Assembly (NCBI RefSeq): GCF_036320965.1 | Contig: NC_092241.1 | Span: 248,001-312,000 of the forward strand | Direction: 5' to 3' | Length of the DNA stretch: 64,000 nucleotides | Source of the DNA: Panulirus ornatus | Lineage: Eukaryota > Arthropoda > Malacostraca > Decapoda > Palinuridae | Shown here: in pieces, positions 20,087 through 30,708 of the stretch | Layout: each line of letters begins with the position of its first letter | Numbering within the stretch: the stretch's first letter is position 1 | Translations under genes and position numbers: made by a program | Notes under the pieces: generated by a model | The model's database searches: none | What the model saw: only the letters and a program-made list of their open reading frames with translations | What the model was told of the DNA's origin: nothing

Positions 20087-21328
20087 ACATGCTCTGTGGA
20101 AGGTATTAAGAATATATGGTGTGGGAGGCAAGTTGTTAGAAGCAGTAAAAAGTTTTTATCGAGGATGTAGGGCATGTGTACGTGTAGGAAGAGAGGAAAG
20201 TGATTGGTTCTCAGTGAATGTAGGTTTGTGGCAGGGGTGTGTGATTTCTCCATGGTTGTTTAATTTGTTTATGGATGGGGTTGTTAGGGAGGTGAATGCA
20301 AGAGTTTTGGAAAGAGGGGCAAGTATGAAGTCTGTTGTGGATGAGAGAGCTTGGGAAGTGAGTCAGTTGTTGTTCGCTGATGATACAGCGCTGGTGGCTG
20401 ATTCATGTGAGAAACTGCATAAGCTGGTGACTGAGTTTGGTAAAGTGTGTGAAAGAAGAAAGTTAAAAGTAAATGTGAATAAGAGCAAGGTTATTAGGTA
20501 CAGTAGGGTTGAGGGTCAAGTCAATTGGGAGGTAAGTTTGAATGGAGAAAAACTGGAGGAAGTAAAGTGTTTTAGATATCTGGGAGTGGATCTGGCAGCG
20601 GGTGGAACCGTGGAAGCGAAAGTGAATCATAGGGTGGGGGAGGGGGCGAAAATCATGGGAGCCTTGAAGAATGTGTGGAAGTCGAGAACATTATCTCGGA
20701 AAGCAAAAATGGGTATGTTTGAAGGAATAGTGGTTCCAACAATGTTGTATGGTTGCGAGGCGTGGGCTATGGATAGAGTTGAGCGCAGGAGGGTGGATGT
20801 GCTGGTAATGAGATGTTTGAGGACAATGTGTTGTGTGAGGTGGTTTGATCGAGTAAGTAATGTAAGGGTAAGAGAGACGTGTGGAAATAAAAAGAGCGTG
20901 GTTGAGAGAGCAGAAGAGGTGTTTTGAAATGGTTTGGGCACATGGAGAGAATGAGTGAGGAAAGATTGACCAAGAGGATATATGTGTCAGAGGTGGAGGG
21001 AACGAGGAGAAGTGGGAGACCAAATTGGAGGTGGAAAGATGGAGTGAAAAAGATTTTGAGTGATCGGGGCCTGAACATGCAGGAGGGTGAAAGGAGGGCA
21101 AGGAATAGAGTGAATTGGAGCGATGTGGTATACCGGGGTTGACGTGCTGTCAGTGGATTGAATCAAGGCATGTGAAGCGTCTGGGGTAAACCATGGAAAG
21201 CTGTGTAGGTATGTATATTTGCGTGTGTGGACGTATATATATACATGTGTATGGGGGGGGGTTGGGCCATTTCTTTCGTCTGTTTCCTTGCGCTACCTCG
21301 CAAATGCGGGAGACAGCGACAAAGTATA
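20087..21328 (+). mobile_element. RTE-like LINE copy 11 (array unit 3)
   Basis: Almost identical to copy 10, including the truncation point, the frameshift near 20926 and the GAAAA interruption in the A-run before (TA)n. Confidence 0.88.
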
Positions 21329-21335
21329 AAAAAAG

Positions 21336-21387
<52 letters not shown>

Positions 21388-21391
<4 letters not shown>

Positions 21392-22601
21392 GCTCTGTGG
21401 AAGGTATTAAGAATATATGGTGTGGGAGGCAAGTTGTTAGAAGCAGTGAAAAGTTTTTATCGAGGATGTAGGGCATGTGTACGTGTAGGAAGAGAGGAAA
21501 GTGATTGGTTCTCAGTGAATGTAGGTTTGTGGCAGGGGTGTGTGATTTCTCCATGGTTGTTTAATTTGTTTATGGATGGGGTTGTTAGGGAGGTGAATGC
21601 AAGAGTTTTGGAAAGAGGGGCAAGTATGAAGTCTGTTGTGGATGAGAGAGCTTGGGAAGTGAGTCAGTTGTTGTTCGCTGATGATACAGCGCTGGTGGCT
21701 GATTCATGTGAGAAACTGCATAAGCTGGTGACTGAGTTTGGTAAAGTGTGTGAAAGAAGAAAGTTAAAAGTAAATGTGAATAAGAGCAAGGTTATTAGGT
21801 ACAGTAGGGTTGAGGGTCAAGTCAATTGGGAGGTAAGTTTGAATGGAGAAAAACTGGAGGAAGTAAAGTGTTTTAGATATCTGGGAGTGGATCTGGCAGC
21901 GGGTGGAACCGTGGAAGCGAAAGTGAATCATAGGGTGGGGGAGGGGGCGAAAATCATGGGAGCCTTGAAGAATGTGTGGAAGTCGAGAACATTATCTCGG
22001 AAATCAAAAATGGGTATGTTTGAAGGAATAGTGGTTCCAACAATGTTGTATGGTTGCGAGGCGTGGGCTATGGATAGAGTTGAGCGCAGGAGGGTGGATG
22101 TGCTGGTAATGAGATGTTTGAGGACAATGTGTTGTGTGAGGTGGTTTGATTGAGTAAGTAATGTAAGGGTAAGAGAGACGTGTGGAAATAAAAAGAGCGT
22201 GGTTGAGAGAGCAGAAGAGGTGTTTTGAAATGGTTTGGGCACATGGAGAGAATGAGTGAGGAAAGATTGACCAAGAGGATATATGTGTCAGAGGTGGAGG
22301 GAACGAGGAGAAGTGGGAGACCAAATTGGAGGTGGAAAGATGGAGTGAAAAAGATTTTGAGTGATCGGGGCCTGAACATTCAGGAGGGTGAAAGGCGGGC
22401 AAGGAATAGAGTGAATTGGATCGATGTGGTATACCGGGGTTGATGTGCTGTCAGTGGATTGAATCAGGGCATGTGAAGCGTCTAGGGTAAACCATGGAAA
22501 GCTGTGTAGGTATAAATATTTGCGTGTGTGGATCTATGTATATACATGTGTATGGGGGTGGGTTGGGCCATTTCTTTCGTCTGTTTCCTTGCGCTACCTC
22601 G

Positions 22602-22606
<5 letters not shown>
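21388..22606 (+). mobile_element. RTE-like LINE copy 12 (array unit 4), chimeric 3' end
   Basis: Same truncation point and frameshift as copies 10 and 11, plus a CGA-to-TGA stop in RWFDRVSN (22151-22153). Its last 230 bp (GATCGATGTGG, TCTAGGGTAAACC, GGATCTATG) differ from the sister units, and the tail is cut at GCTACCTCGCAAATAT, so the right end probably comes from another copy. Confidence 0.85.

Positions 22607-22682
<76 letters not shown>
22606..22682. repeat. Compound (TA)n(GA)n microsatellite
   Basis: AT tract (22606-22645) passing directly into about 18 GA units (22645-22682). It is the only GA tract at a LINE border in the window. Confidence 0.95.
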
Positions 22683-22684
<2 letters not shown>

Positions 22685-24629
22685 GGGAGAATAAAAAGAT
22701 GTTCTGGAAGGAGGTAAATAAAGTGCGTAAGACAAGGGAGCAAATGGGAACTTCAGTGAAGGGCGCAAATGAGGAGGTGATAACAAGTAGTGGTGATGTG
22801 AGAAGGAGATGGAGTGAGTATTTTGAAGGTTTGTTGAATGTGTTTGATGATAGAGTGGCAGATATAGGGTGTTTTGGTCAAGGTGGTGTGCAAAGTGAGA
22901 GGGTTAGGGAAAATGATTTGGTAAACAGAGAAGAGGTAGTGAAAGCTTTGCGGAAGATGAAAGCCGGCAAGGCAGCAGGTTTGGATGGTATTGCAGTGGA
23001 ATTTATTAAAAAAGGGGGTGACTGTATTGTTGACTGGTTGGTAAGGTTATTTAATGTATGTATGACTCATGGTGAGGTGCCTGAGGATTGGCGGAATGCG
23101 TGCATAGTGCCATTGTACAAAGGCAAAGGGGATAAGAGTGAGTGCTCAAATTACAGAGGTATAAGTTTGTTGAGTATTCCTGGTAAATTATATGGGAGGG
23201 TATTGATTGAGAGGGTGAAGGCATGTACAGAGCATCAGATTGGGGAAGAGCAGTGTGGTTTCAGAAGTGGTAGAGGATGTGTGGATCAGGTGTTTGCTTT
23301 GAAGAATGTATGTGAGAAATACTTAGAAAAGCAAATGGATTTGTATGTAGCATTTATGGATCTGGAGAAGGCATATGATAGAGTTGATAGAGATGCTTTG
23401 TGGAAGGTATTAAGAATATATGGTGTGGGTGGAAAGTTGTTAGAAGCAGTGAAAAGTTTTTATCGAGGATGTAAGGCATGTGTACGTGTAGGAAGAGAGG
23501 AAAGTGATTGGTTCTCAGTGAATGTAGGTTTGCGGCAGGGGTGTGTGATGTCTCCATGGTTGTTTAATTTGTTTATGGATGGGGTTGTTAGGGAGGTAAA
23601 TGCAAGAGTTTTGGAAAGAGGGGCAAGTATGAAGTCTGTTGGGGATGAGAGAGCTTGGGAAGTGAGTCAGTTGTTGTTCGCTGATGATACAGCGCTGGTG
23701 GCTGATTCATGTGAGAAACTGCAGAAGCTGGTGACTGAGTTTGGTAAAGTGTGTGGAAGAAGAAAGTTAAGAGTAAATGTGAATAAGAGCAAGGTTATTA
23801 GGTACAGTAGGGTTGAGGGTCAAGTCAATTGGGAGGTGAGTTTGAATGGAGAAAAACTGGAGGAAGTGAAGTGTTTTAGATATCTGGGAGTGGATCTGGC
23901 AGCGGATGGAACCATGGAAGCGGAAGTGGATCATAGGGTGGGGGAGGGGGCGAAAATTCTGGGGGCCTTGAAGAATGTGTGGAAGTCGAGAACATTATCT
24001 CGGAAAGCAAAAATGGGTATGTTTGAAGGAATAGTGGTTCCAACAATGTTGTATGGTTGCGAGGCGTGGGCTATGGATAGAGTTGTGCGCAGGAGGATGG
24101 ATGTGCTGGAAATGAGATGTTTGAGGACAATGTGTGGTGTGAGGTGGTTTGATCGAGTGAGTAACGTAAGGGTAAGAGAGATGTGTGGAAATAAAAAGAG
24201 CGTGGTTGAGAGAGCAGAAGAGGGTGTTTTGAAGTGGTTTGGGCACATGGAGAGGATGAGTGAGGAAAGATTGACCAAGAGGATATATGTGTCGGAGGTG
24301 GAGGGAACAAGGAGAAGAGGGAGACCAAATTGGAGGTGGAAAGATGGAGTGAAAAAGATTTTGTGTGATCGGGGCCTGCACATGCAGGAGGGTGAAAGGA
24401 GGGCAAGGAATAGAGTGAATTGGAGCGACATGGTATACCGGGGTTGACGTGCTGTCAGTGGATTGAATCAAGGCATGTGAAGCGTCTGGGGTAAGCCATG
24501 GAAAGCTGTGTAGGTATGTATATTAGCGTGTGTGGACGTATGTATATACATGTGTATGGGGGGTTGGGCCATTTCTTTCGTCTGTTTCCTTGCGCTACCT
24601 CGCAAACGCGGGAGACAGCGACAAAGTAT

Positions 24630-24630
<1 letters not shown>
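22682..24630 (+). mobile_element. RTE-like LINE copy 13, 5'-truncated with intact RT
   Basis: Young copy starting in the linker (RENKKMFWKEVNKV), complete through the RT, C-terminus, short 3' UTR and AAAGTATAA tail. Lacks the endonuclease. Confidence 0.9.
22690..24447 (+). pseudogene. LINE reverse transcriptase, endonuclease missing
   Basis: Open frame of about 585 LINE codons: linker, RT with EDWRNACIVPLYKG, MDLEKAYDRV, RQGCVMSP and FADDTAL, then the C-terminal LYGCEAW, FGHMERM and GRPNWRWKDG motifs, ending VVYRG at TGA 24445-24447. Upstream in-frame codons (22528-22690) are only 3' UTR, TA and GA repeat, so the upstream Met is not a real start. The RT residues look intact, but the copy is 5'-truncated. 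Confidence 0.85.
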
Positions 24631-24656
<26 letters not shown>

Positions 24657-24661
<5 letters not shown>

Positions 24662-27600
24662 GCGACTAGAGGGGACGGGAGCGGGGGGCCGGAAATCCTC
24701 CCCCTCCTTGTATTAACTTTCTAAAATGGGAAACAGAAGAAGGAGTCACGCGGGGAGTGATCATCCTCCTCGAAGGCTCAGAGTGGGGTGCCTAAATGTG
24801 TGTGGATGTAACCAAGATGTGAAAAAAGGAGAGATAGGTAGTATGTTTGAGGAAAGGAACCTGGATGTTTTGGCTCTGAGTGAAACGAAGCTCAAGGGTA
24901 AAGGGGAAGAGTGGTTTGGAAATGTCTGGGGAGTGAAGTCAGGGGTTAGTGAGAGGACAAGAGCAAGGGAAGGAGTAGCAATACTCCTGAAACAGGAGTT
25001 GTGGGAGTATGTGATAGAATGTAAGAAAGTAAATTCTCGATTAATATGGGTAAAATTGAAAGTTGATGGAGAGAGGTGGGTGATTATTGGTGCATATGCA
25101 CCTGGGCATGAGAAGAAAGATCATGAGAGGCAAGTGTTTTGGGAGCAGCTGAATGAGTGTGTTAGCGGTTTTGATGCACGAGACCGGGTTATAGTGATGG
25201 GTGATTTGAATGCAAAGGTGAGTAATGTGGCAGTTGAGGGAATAATTTGTATGCATGGGGTGTTCAGTGTTGTAAATGGAAATGGTGAAGAGCTTGTAGA
25301 TTTATGTGCTGAAAAAGGACTGATGATTGGGAATACCTGGTTTAAAAAGCGAGATATACATAAGTATACTTATGTAAGTAGGAGAGATGGCCAGAGAGCG
25401 TTATTGGATTACGTGTTAATTGACAGGCGTGCGAAAGAGAGACTTTTGGATGTTAATGTGCTGAGAGGTGCAACTGCAGGGATGTCTGATCATTATCTTG
25501 TGGAGGCTAAGGTGAAGATTAGTATGGGTTTTCAGAAAAGAAGAGTGAATGTTGGGGTGAAGAAGGTGGTGAGAGTGAGTGAGCTTGGGAAGGAGACCTG
25601 TGTGGGGAAGTACCAGGAGAGACTGTGTACAGAATGGAAAAAGGTGAGAACAATGGAAGTAAGGGGAGTGGGGGAGGAATGGGATGTATTTAGGGAATCA
25701 GTGATCGATTGCGCAAAAGATGCTTGTGGCATGAGAAGAGTGGGAGGTGGGCTGTTTAGAAAGGGTAGTGAGTGGTGGGATGAAGAAGTAAGAGTATTAG
25801 TGAAAGAGAAGAGAGAGGCATTTGGACGATTTTTGCAGGGAAAAAATGCAATTGAGTGGGAGAAGTATAAAAGAAAGAGACAGGAGGTCAAGAGAAATGT
25901 GCAAGAGGTGAAAAAAAGGGCAAATGAGAGTTGGGGTGAGAGACTATCAGTAAATTTTAGGGAGAATAAAAAGATGTTCTGGAAGGAGGTAAATAGGGTG
26001 CGTAAGACAAGGGAGCAAATGGGAACTTCAGTGAAGGGCGTAAATGGGGAGGTGATAACAAGTAGCGGTGATGTGAGAAGGAGATGGAATGAGTATTTTG
26101 AAGGTTTGTTGAATGTGTCTGATGACAGAGTGGCAGATATAGGGTGTTTTGGTCGAGGTGGTGTGCAAAGTGAGAGGGTTAGGGAAAATGATTTGGTAAA
26201 CAGAGAAGAGGTAGTAAAAGCTTTGCGGAAGATGAAAGCCGGCAAGGCAGCAGGTTTGGATGGTATTGCAGTGGAATTTATTAAAAAAGGGGGTGACTGT
26301 ATTGTTGACTGGTTGGTAAGGTTATTTAATGTATGTATGACTCATGGTGAGGTGCCTGAGGATTGGCGGAATGCGTGCATAGTGCCATTGTACAAAGGCA
26401 AAGGGGATAAGAGTGAGTGCTCAAATTACAGAGGTATAAGTTTGTTGAGTATTCCTGGTAAATTATATGGGAGGGTATTGATTGAGAGCGTGAAGGCATG
26501 TACAGAGCATCAGATTGGGGAAGAGCAGTGCGGTTTCAGAAGTGGTAGAGGATGTGTGGATCAGGTGTTTGCTTTGAAGAATGTATGTGAGAAATACTTA
26601 GAAAAGCAAATGGATTTGTATGTAGCATTTATGGATCTGGAGAAGGCATATGATAGAGTTGATAGAGATGCTCTGTGGAAGGTATTAAGAATATATGGTG
26701 TGGGAGGAAAGTTGTTAGAAGAAGTGAAAAGTTTTTATCGAGGATGTAAGGCATGTGTACGTGTAGGAAGAGAGGAAAGTGATTGGTTCTCAGTGAATGT
26801 AGGTTTGCGGCAGGGGTGTGTGATGTCTCCATGGTTGTTTAATTTGTTTATGGATGGGGTTGTTAGGGAGGTAAATGCAAGAGTCCTGGAAAGAGGGGCA
26901 AGTCTGAAGTCTGTTGGGGATGAGAGAGCTTGGGAAGTGAGTCAGTTGTTGTTCGCTGATGATACAGCGCTGGTGGCTGATTCATGTGAGAAACTGCAGA
27001 AGCTGGTGACTGAGTTTGGTAAAGTGTGTGGAAGAAGAAAGTTAAGAGTAAATGTGAATAAGAGCAAGGTTATTAGGTACAGTAGGGGTGAGGGTCAAGT
27101 CAATTGGGAGGTGAGTTTGAATGGAGAAAAACTGGAGGAAGTGAAGTGTTTTAGATATCTGGGAGTGGATCTGTCAGCGGATGGAACCATGGAAGCGGAA
27201 GTGGATCATAGGGTGGGGAGGGGGCGAAAATTTTGGGAGCCTTGAAAAATGTGTGGAAGTCGAGAACATTATCTCGGAAAGCAAAAATGGGTATGTTTGA
27301 AGGAATAGTGGTTCCAACAATGTTGTATGGTTGCGAGGCGTGGGCTATGGATAGAGATGTGCGCAGGAGGATGGATGTGCTGGAAATGAGATGTTTGAGG
27401 ACAATGTGTGGTGTGAGGTGGTTTGATCGAGTAAGTAACGTAAGGGTAAGAGAGATGTGTGGAAATAAAAAGAGCGTGGTTGAGAGAGCAGAAGAGGGTG
27501 TTTTGAAATGGTTTGGGCACATGGAGAGAATGAGTGAGGAAAGATTGACCAAGAGGATATATGTGTCGGAGGTGGAGGGAACGAGGAGAAGAGGGAGACC

Positions 27601-27899
27601 AAGTTGGAGGTGGAAAGATGGAGTGAAAAAGATTTTGTGTGATCGGGGCCTGAACATGCAGGAGGGTGAAAGGAGGGCAAGGAATAGAGTGAATTGGAGC
27701 GATGTGGTATACAGGGGTTGACGTGCTGTCAGTGGATTGAATCAAGGCATGTGAAGCGTCTGGGGTAAACCATGGAAAGCTGTGTAGGTATGTATATTTG
27801 CGTGTGTGGACGTATGTACATGTGTATGGGGGGGGGGGCCATTTCTTTCGTCTGTTTCCTTGCGCTACCTCGCAAACGCGGGAGACAGCGACAAAGTAT

Positions 27900-27900
<1 letters not shown>
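24657..27900 (+). mobile_element. RTE-like LINE copy 14, near full length, one frameshift
   Basis: Begins in the 5' UTR (AAGCGACTAGAGGGGACGGG), runs through the complete coding region, the short 3' UTR and the AAAGTATAA tail. Preceded by A9 and (TA)n from copy 13 and followed by (TA)n. Only the first 50 bp or so of the 5' UTR are missing. Confidence 0.92.
24726..27721 (+). pseudogene. LINE polyprotein (endonuclease + RT), frameshifted
   Basis: 839 codons open from ATG 24726 (MGNRRRSHAG). All endonuclease motifs (LNVCGC, SETK, GAYAPG, GDLNAKV, SDHYLVEAKVK) and RT motifs (MDLEKAYDRV, RQGCVMSP, FADDTAL) are intact. A single G is missing from the G-run at about 27216-27220 (HRVG stretch), shifting the frame. 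The correct C-terminal 160 codons continue at about 27233-27721 to the VVYRG end. One base separates this from an intact ORF, so the lesion is recent. Nearest sister of copy 4. Confidence 0.9.

Positions 27901-27913
<13 letters not shown>

Positions 27914-27985
<72 letters not shown>
27914..27985. repeat. (TA)n microsatellite
   Basis: Follows the A-run of LINE copy 14 and leads into the head of SIDE 6. Confidence 0.97.
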
Positions 27986-27988
<3 letters not shown>

Positions 27989-28212
27989 CCCTGGGGATAG
28001 GGGAGAAAGAATACTTCCCACGTATTCCCTGCGTGTCGTAGAAGGCGACTAAAAGGGGAGGGAGCGGGGGGCTGGAAATCCTCCCCTCTCGTTTTTTTTT
28101 AATTTTCCAAAAGAAGGAACAGAGAATTGGGCCAGTCAAAGGCCCAGTCCTCTGTTCTTAATGCTACCTCGCTAACGCGGGAAATGGCGAATAGTTTAAA
28201 AGAAAGAAAAAG

Positions 28213-28215
<3 letters not shown>
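27986..28215 (+). mobile_element. Short LINE-derived element (SIDE) 6
   Basis: Complete plus-strand copy: head CCCTGGGGATAGGGG, short poly-T middle, the GAACAGAG / CTCTGTTC pair, tail GCTACCTCGCTAACGCGGG then AAATGGCGAATAG, A-rich end, (TA)n. One of the cleanest copies for a consensus. Confidence 0.85.

Positions 28216-28258
<43 letters not shown>
28216..28258. repeat. (TA)n microsatellite
   Basis: Lies between the tails of two oppositely oriented SIDEs. Confidence 0.97.
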
Positions 28259-28261
<3 letters not shown>

Positions 28262-28401
28262 TTCTTTGTTTTAAACAATTCGCCATTTCCCGCGTTAGCG
28301 AGGTAGCGTTAAGAACAGAGAAGTGGGCCCTTGAGGGAATATCCTCACTTGGCCCCCTTCTCTGTTACTTCTTTTGGGAAAAAAAAAATAATAATAATAA
28401 T

Positions 28402-28404
<3 letters not shown>
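28259..28404 (-). mobile_element. SIDE 7, head missing
   Basis: Minus-strand tail and middle (AATTCGCCATTTCCCGCGTT to CTTCTTTTGGG), then A-run, ATA units and (TA)n in place of the head. It forms a tail-to-tail inverted pair with SIDE 6. Confidence 0.78.

Positions 28405-28448
<44 letters not shown>
28405..28448. repeat. (TA)n microsatellite
   Basis: AT tract between SIDE 7 and the tail of LINE copy 15. Confidence 0.97.
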
Positions 28449-28451
<3 letters not shown>

Positions 28452-28453
28452 TT

Positions 28454-30688
28454 GCTTTGTCGCTGTCTCCCGCGTATGCGAGGTAGCGCAAGGAAACAGA
28501 CGAAAGAAATGGCCCAACCCACCCCCATACAACATGCATATACATACGTCCACACACAAATATACATACCTACATAGCTTTCCATGGTTTACCCCAGACG
28601 CTTCACATGCCCTGATTCAATCCACTGACAGCACGTCAACCCCTGTATACCACATTGATCCAATTCACTCTATTCCTTGCCCTCCTTTCACCCTCCTGCA
28701 TGTTCAGGCCCCGATCACACAAAATCTTTTTCACTCTATCTTTGCACCTCCAATTTGGTCTCCTACTTCTCCTCGTTCCCTCCACCTCCGACACATATAT
28801 CCTCTTGGTCAATCTTTCCTCACTCATTCTCTCCATGTGCCCAAACCATTTCAAAACACCCTCTTCTGCTCTCTCAACCACTCTCTTTTTATTTCCACAC
28901 ATCTCTCTTACCCTTACGTTACTTACTCGATCAAACCACCTCACACCACACATTGTCCTCAAACATCTCATTTCCAGCAAATCCATCCTCCTGCGCACAA
29001 CTCTATCCATAGCCCACGCCTCGCAACCACACAACATTGTTGGAACCACTATTCCTTCAAACATACCCATTTTTGCTTTTCGAGATAATGTTCTCGACTT
29101 CCACACATTCTTCAAGGCTCCCATGATTTTCGCCCCCACCCCCACCCTATGATCCACTTCTGCTTCCATGGTTCCATCCGCTGCCAGATCCACTCCCAGA
29201 TATCTAAAAGACTTTACTTCCTCCAGTTTCTCTCCATTCAAACTTACCTCCCAATTGACTTGACCCTCAACCCTACTGTACCTCATTACCTTGCTCTTAT
29301 TCACATTTACTCTTAACTTTCTTCTTTCACACACTTTACCAAACTCAGTCACCAGCTTCTGCAGTTTCTCACATGAATCAGCCACCAGCGCTGTATCATC
29401 AGCGAACAACAACTGACTCACTTCCCAAGCTCTCTCATCCCCAACAGACTTCATACTTGCCCCTCTTTCCAAAACTTTTGCATTCACCTCCCTAACAACC
29501 CCATCCATAAACAAATTAAACAACCATGGAGACATCACACACCCCTGCCGCAAACCTACATTCACTGAGAACCAATCACTTTCCTCTCTTCCTACACGTA
29601 CACATGCCTTACATCCTCGATAAAAACTTTTCACTGCTTCTAACAACTTACCTCCCACACCATATATTCTTAATACCTTCCACAGAGCATCTCTATCAAC
29701 TCTATCATATGCCTTCTCCAGATCCATAAATGCTACATACAAATCCACTTGCTTTTCTAAGTATTTCTCACATACATTCTTCAAAGCAAACACCTGATCC
29801 ACACATCCTCTACCACTTCTGAAACCGCACTGCTCTTCCCCAATCTGATGCTCTGTACCTGCCTTCACCCTCTCAATCAATACCCTCCCATATAATTTAC
29901 CAGGAATACTCAACAAACTTATACCTCTGTAATTTCAGCACTCACTCTCATCCCCTTTGCCTTTGTACAGTGGCACTATGCACGCATTCCGCCAATCCTC
30001 AAGCACCTCACCATGAGTTGTACATACATTAAATAACCTTACCAACCAGTCAATAATACAGTCACCCCCTTTTTTAATAAATTCCACTGCAATACCATCC
30101 AAACCTGCTGCCTTGCCAGCTTTCATCTTCCGCAAAGCTTTTACTACATCTTCTCTGTTTACCAAATCATTTTCCCTAACCCTCTCACTTTGCACACCAC
30201 CTCGACCAAAACACCCTATATCTGCCACTCTATCATCAAACACATTCAACAAACAATCAAAATACTTACTCCATCTCCTCCTCACATCACCACTACTTGT
30301 TATCACCTCCCCATTTGCGCCCTTCACTGAAGTTCCCATTTCCTCCCTTGTCTTACGCACTTTATTTACCTCCTTCCAGAACATATTTTTATTCTCCCTA
30401 AAATTTAATGATACTTTCTCACCCCAACTCTCATTTGCCCTCTTTTTCACCTCTTGCACCTTTCTCTTGACCTCCTGTCTCTTTCTTTTATACATCTCCC
30501 ACTCAATTGCATTTTTTCCCTGCAAAAATTGTCCAAATGCCTCTCTCTTCTCTTTCACTAATAATCTTACTTCTTCATCCCACCACTCACTACCCTTTCT
30601 AATCAACCCACCTCCCACTCTTCTCATGCCACAAGCATCTTTTGTGCTATCCATCTCTGATTCCCTAAATACCTCCCATTCCTCCCCC
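28454..30688 (-). mobile_element. RTE-like LINE copy 15, 5'-truncated
   Basis: Minus-strand copy with an AAAGCAAA-type tail, short 3' UTR, C-terminus, RT and most of the linker, stopping at GEEWEVFRES next to a short TA tract (30689-30708). Confidence 0.88.
28636..30688 (-). pseudogene. LINE reverse transcriptase with one nonsense codon
   Basis: One continuous frame of about 684 codons interrupted only by a TGA near 29932, where sister copies have TCA (Ser) in the KSECSNYRG stretch. RT catalytic motifs (MDLEKAYDRV, FADDTAL) and the C-terminal GHMERM block are present; GRPNWR is followed by Cys instead of Trp. The endonuclease is absent. Confidence 0.85.
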
Positions 30689-30708
30689 ATATATATATAT
30701 ATATATGT

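Larger units (their letters stand above)
17454..22606 (+). repeat. Tandem array of four LINE 3' segments, period about 1.28-1.30 kb
   Basis: The phrase TGCTCTGTGGAAGGTATTAA starts at 17524, 18804, 20090 and 21391. The spacings are 1280, 1286 and 1301 bp, the differences lying mainly in the A/TA tracts. Units 2-4 start at the same truncation point (ACATGCTCTG after TA) and all four share the same frameshift and private substitutions. This fits amplification by duplication rather than separate insertions. Confidence 0.88.

Noticed and set aside
22528..22690. Apparent N-terminus upstream of the RT of LINE copy 13
   Set aside because: It is read from the 3' UTR of the preceding copy plus (TA)n and (GA)n, and does not match any LINE domain.
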